A stretch of 12,924 bases of DNA, taken from the NCBI GenBank assembly GCA_021821185.1, contig JAKACU010000053.1, positions 1 to 12,924 on the forward strand. Direction: 5' to 3'. The notes under the pieces were generated by a model that saw only the letters and a program-made list of their open reading frames with translations, made no database searches and was not told where the DNA came from. Of this stretch, positions 12,583 to 12,924 are shown in pieces; positions within the stretch are counted from its first letter, which is position 1, and every line of letters begins with the position of its first letter. The translations under genes and the position numbers were made by a program. Source of the stretch: Bacillota bacterium (GTDB taxonomy: Bacteria > Bacillota > Bacilli > Alicyclobacillales > SLC66).

Positions 12583-12924
12583 AGGATAAACCAAGTCTTC
12601 GGCGGTTAACTCCTTGATTTTCTGATAATAGGCTTCACATTCTGCTTTCGCGGCTGGCAATGACAGCGATTTGTAATTTCCACATTCTATCGCGCTTTTT
12701 CCAAAAACTTCACCATCGTGATGGATGATCTGCAACAACACGGACCTAATGGTTTCTAGAACCTGTTCGTGTACAGCATTACGTATCAACAGATAAAATC
12801 CCGTTTGACAACCCATTGGGCCAAAATAAATGACAGAATCTTTCATATCCGAATTTCGAATATACGTGGCAAACATATGCTCTACCGAGTGCATCGTACT
12901 GTTATCCATTACTTCATCAACGTT
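12577..12924 (-). CDS. luxS: S-ribosylhomocysteine lyase LuxS (5' end outside the window)
   Basis: This is the C-terminal 115 residues of LuxS, which cleaves S-ribosylhomocysteine to homocysteine and DPD, the precursor of the AI-2 signal, in the activated methyl cycle. Metal-binding and catalytic residues are all visible: the H-x-x-E-H motif HSVEH (H12, E15, H16 of the visible part), the catalytic Cys in GPMGCQTGFY (C39), and the third metal ligand in IECGNY (C81). The frame continues open to the right edge (NVDEVMDNST), so the ATG at 12909 is internal and about 40 N-terminal residues are missing. The version with HSVEHMFATYIRN and YFGPMGCQTGFYLL is the longer-branch LuxS form also seen in clostridia and bifidobacteria rather than the B. 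subtilis form. The HAD gene follows downstream on the same strand. Confidence 0.96.
   Translation of the reverse strand, partial: NVDEVMDNSTMHSVEHMFATYIRNSDMKDSVIYFGPMGCQTGFYLLIRNAVHEQVLETIRSVLLQIIHHDGEVFGKSAIECGNYKSLSLPAAKAECEAYYQKIKELTAEDLVYPA

Overview
The window looks like chromosomal DNA from a low-to-mid GC Bacillota. The support is strong Shine-Dalgarno sequences (AGGAGGTGA type), PcrA-type helicase and LuxS sequences typical of Firmicutes, frequent TTG and GTG starts, and Firmicute-style intrinsic terminators. An acidophilic or Alicyclobacillus-like member of the Bacilli is possible, but that is a guess. No rRNA, tRNA, IS element, CRISPR array or phage structural gene was recognised.

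Layout. Bases 1-2771 are a co-oriented block: the 3' end of a pcrA helicase gene, an EamA/DMT permease and a Cof-type HAD phosphatase. After a non-coding stretch with inverted repeats (2772-3020) comes a secreted SIMPL-domain protein with a strong terminator. Next is a two-gene unit (3924-5704) of an unrecognised Cys/His-rich protein and a calcineurin-like metallophosphoesterase with an atypical first metal motif, closed by a terminator. Bases 5902-7376 hold an unrecognised 135-residue protein and a duplicated locus encoding two very similar 65-66 residue proteins. These two copies are embedded in repeated leader and tail sequences: a 25-nt tail repeat occurs three times, and each occurrence is followed within a few bases by a hairpin of unrelated sequence.

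Bases 7425-8550 carry a divergent pair: a GNAT acetyltransferase on the minus strand and a membrane-anchored or secreted M23 (LytM-type) peptidase on the plus strand. A Gly/Pro/Met-rich small protein follows on the minus strand and shares a terminator hairpin with the M23 gene. Bases 9100-11339 form an efflux operon: a QacA/EmrB-like 14-TM MFS transporter and its probable TetR-family repressor, with a sigma-A-like -35 box and a possible operator upstream. The right end (11610-12924) has a second Cof-type HAD phosphatase and the 3' part of luxS, both on the minus strand.

How the genes work together. The best-supported functional units are the MFS-TetR pair (self-regulated drug or toxic-compound efflux) and the luxS end (activated methyl cycle and AI-2 production). 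The most unusual part is the duplicated small-protein locus with its repeat-plus-hairpin tails. Second is the Cys-rich protein plus metallophosphoesterase pair. Neither matches a system I can name.
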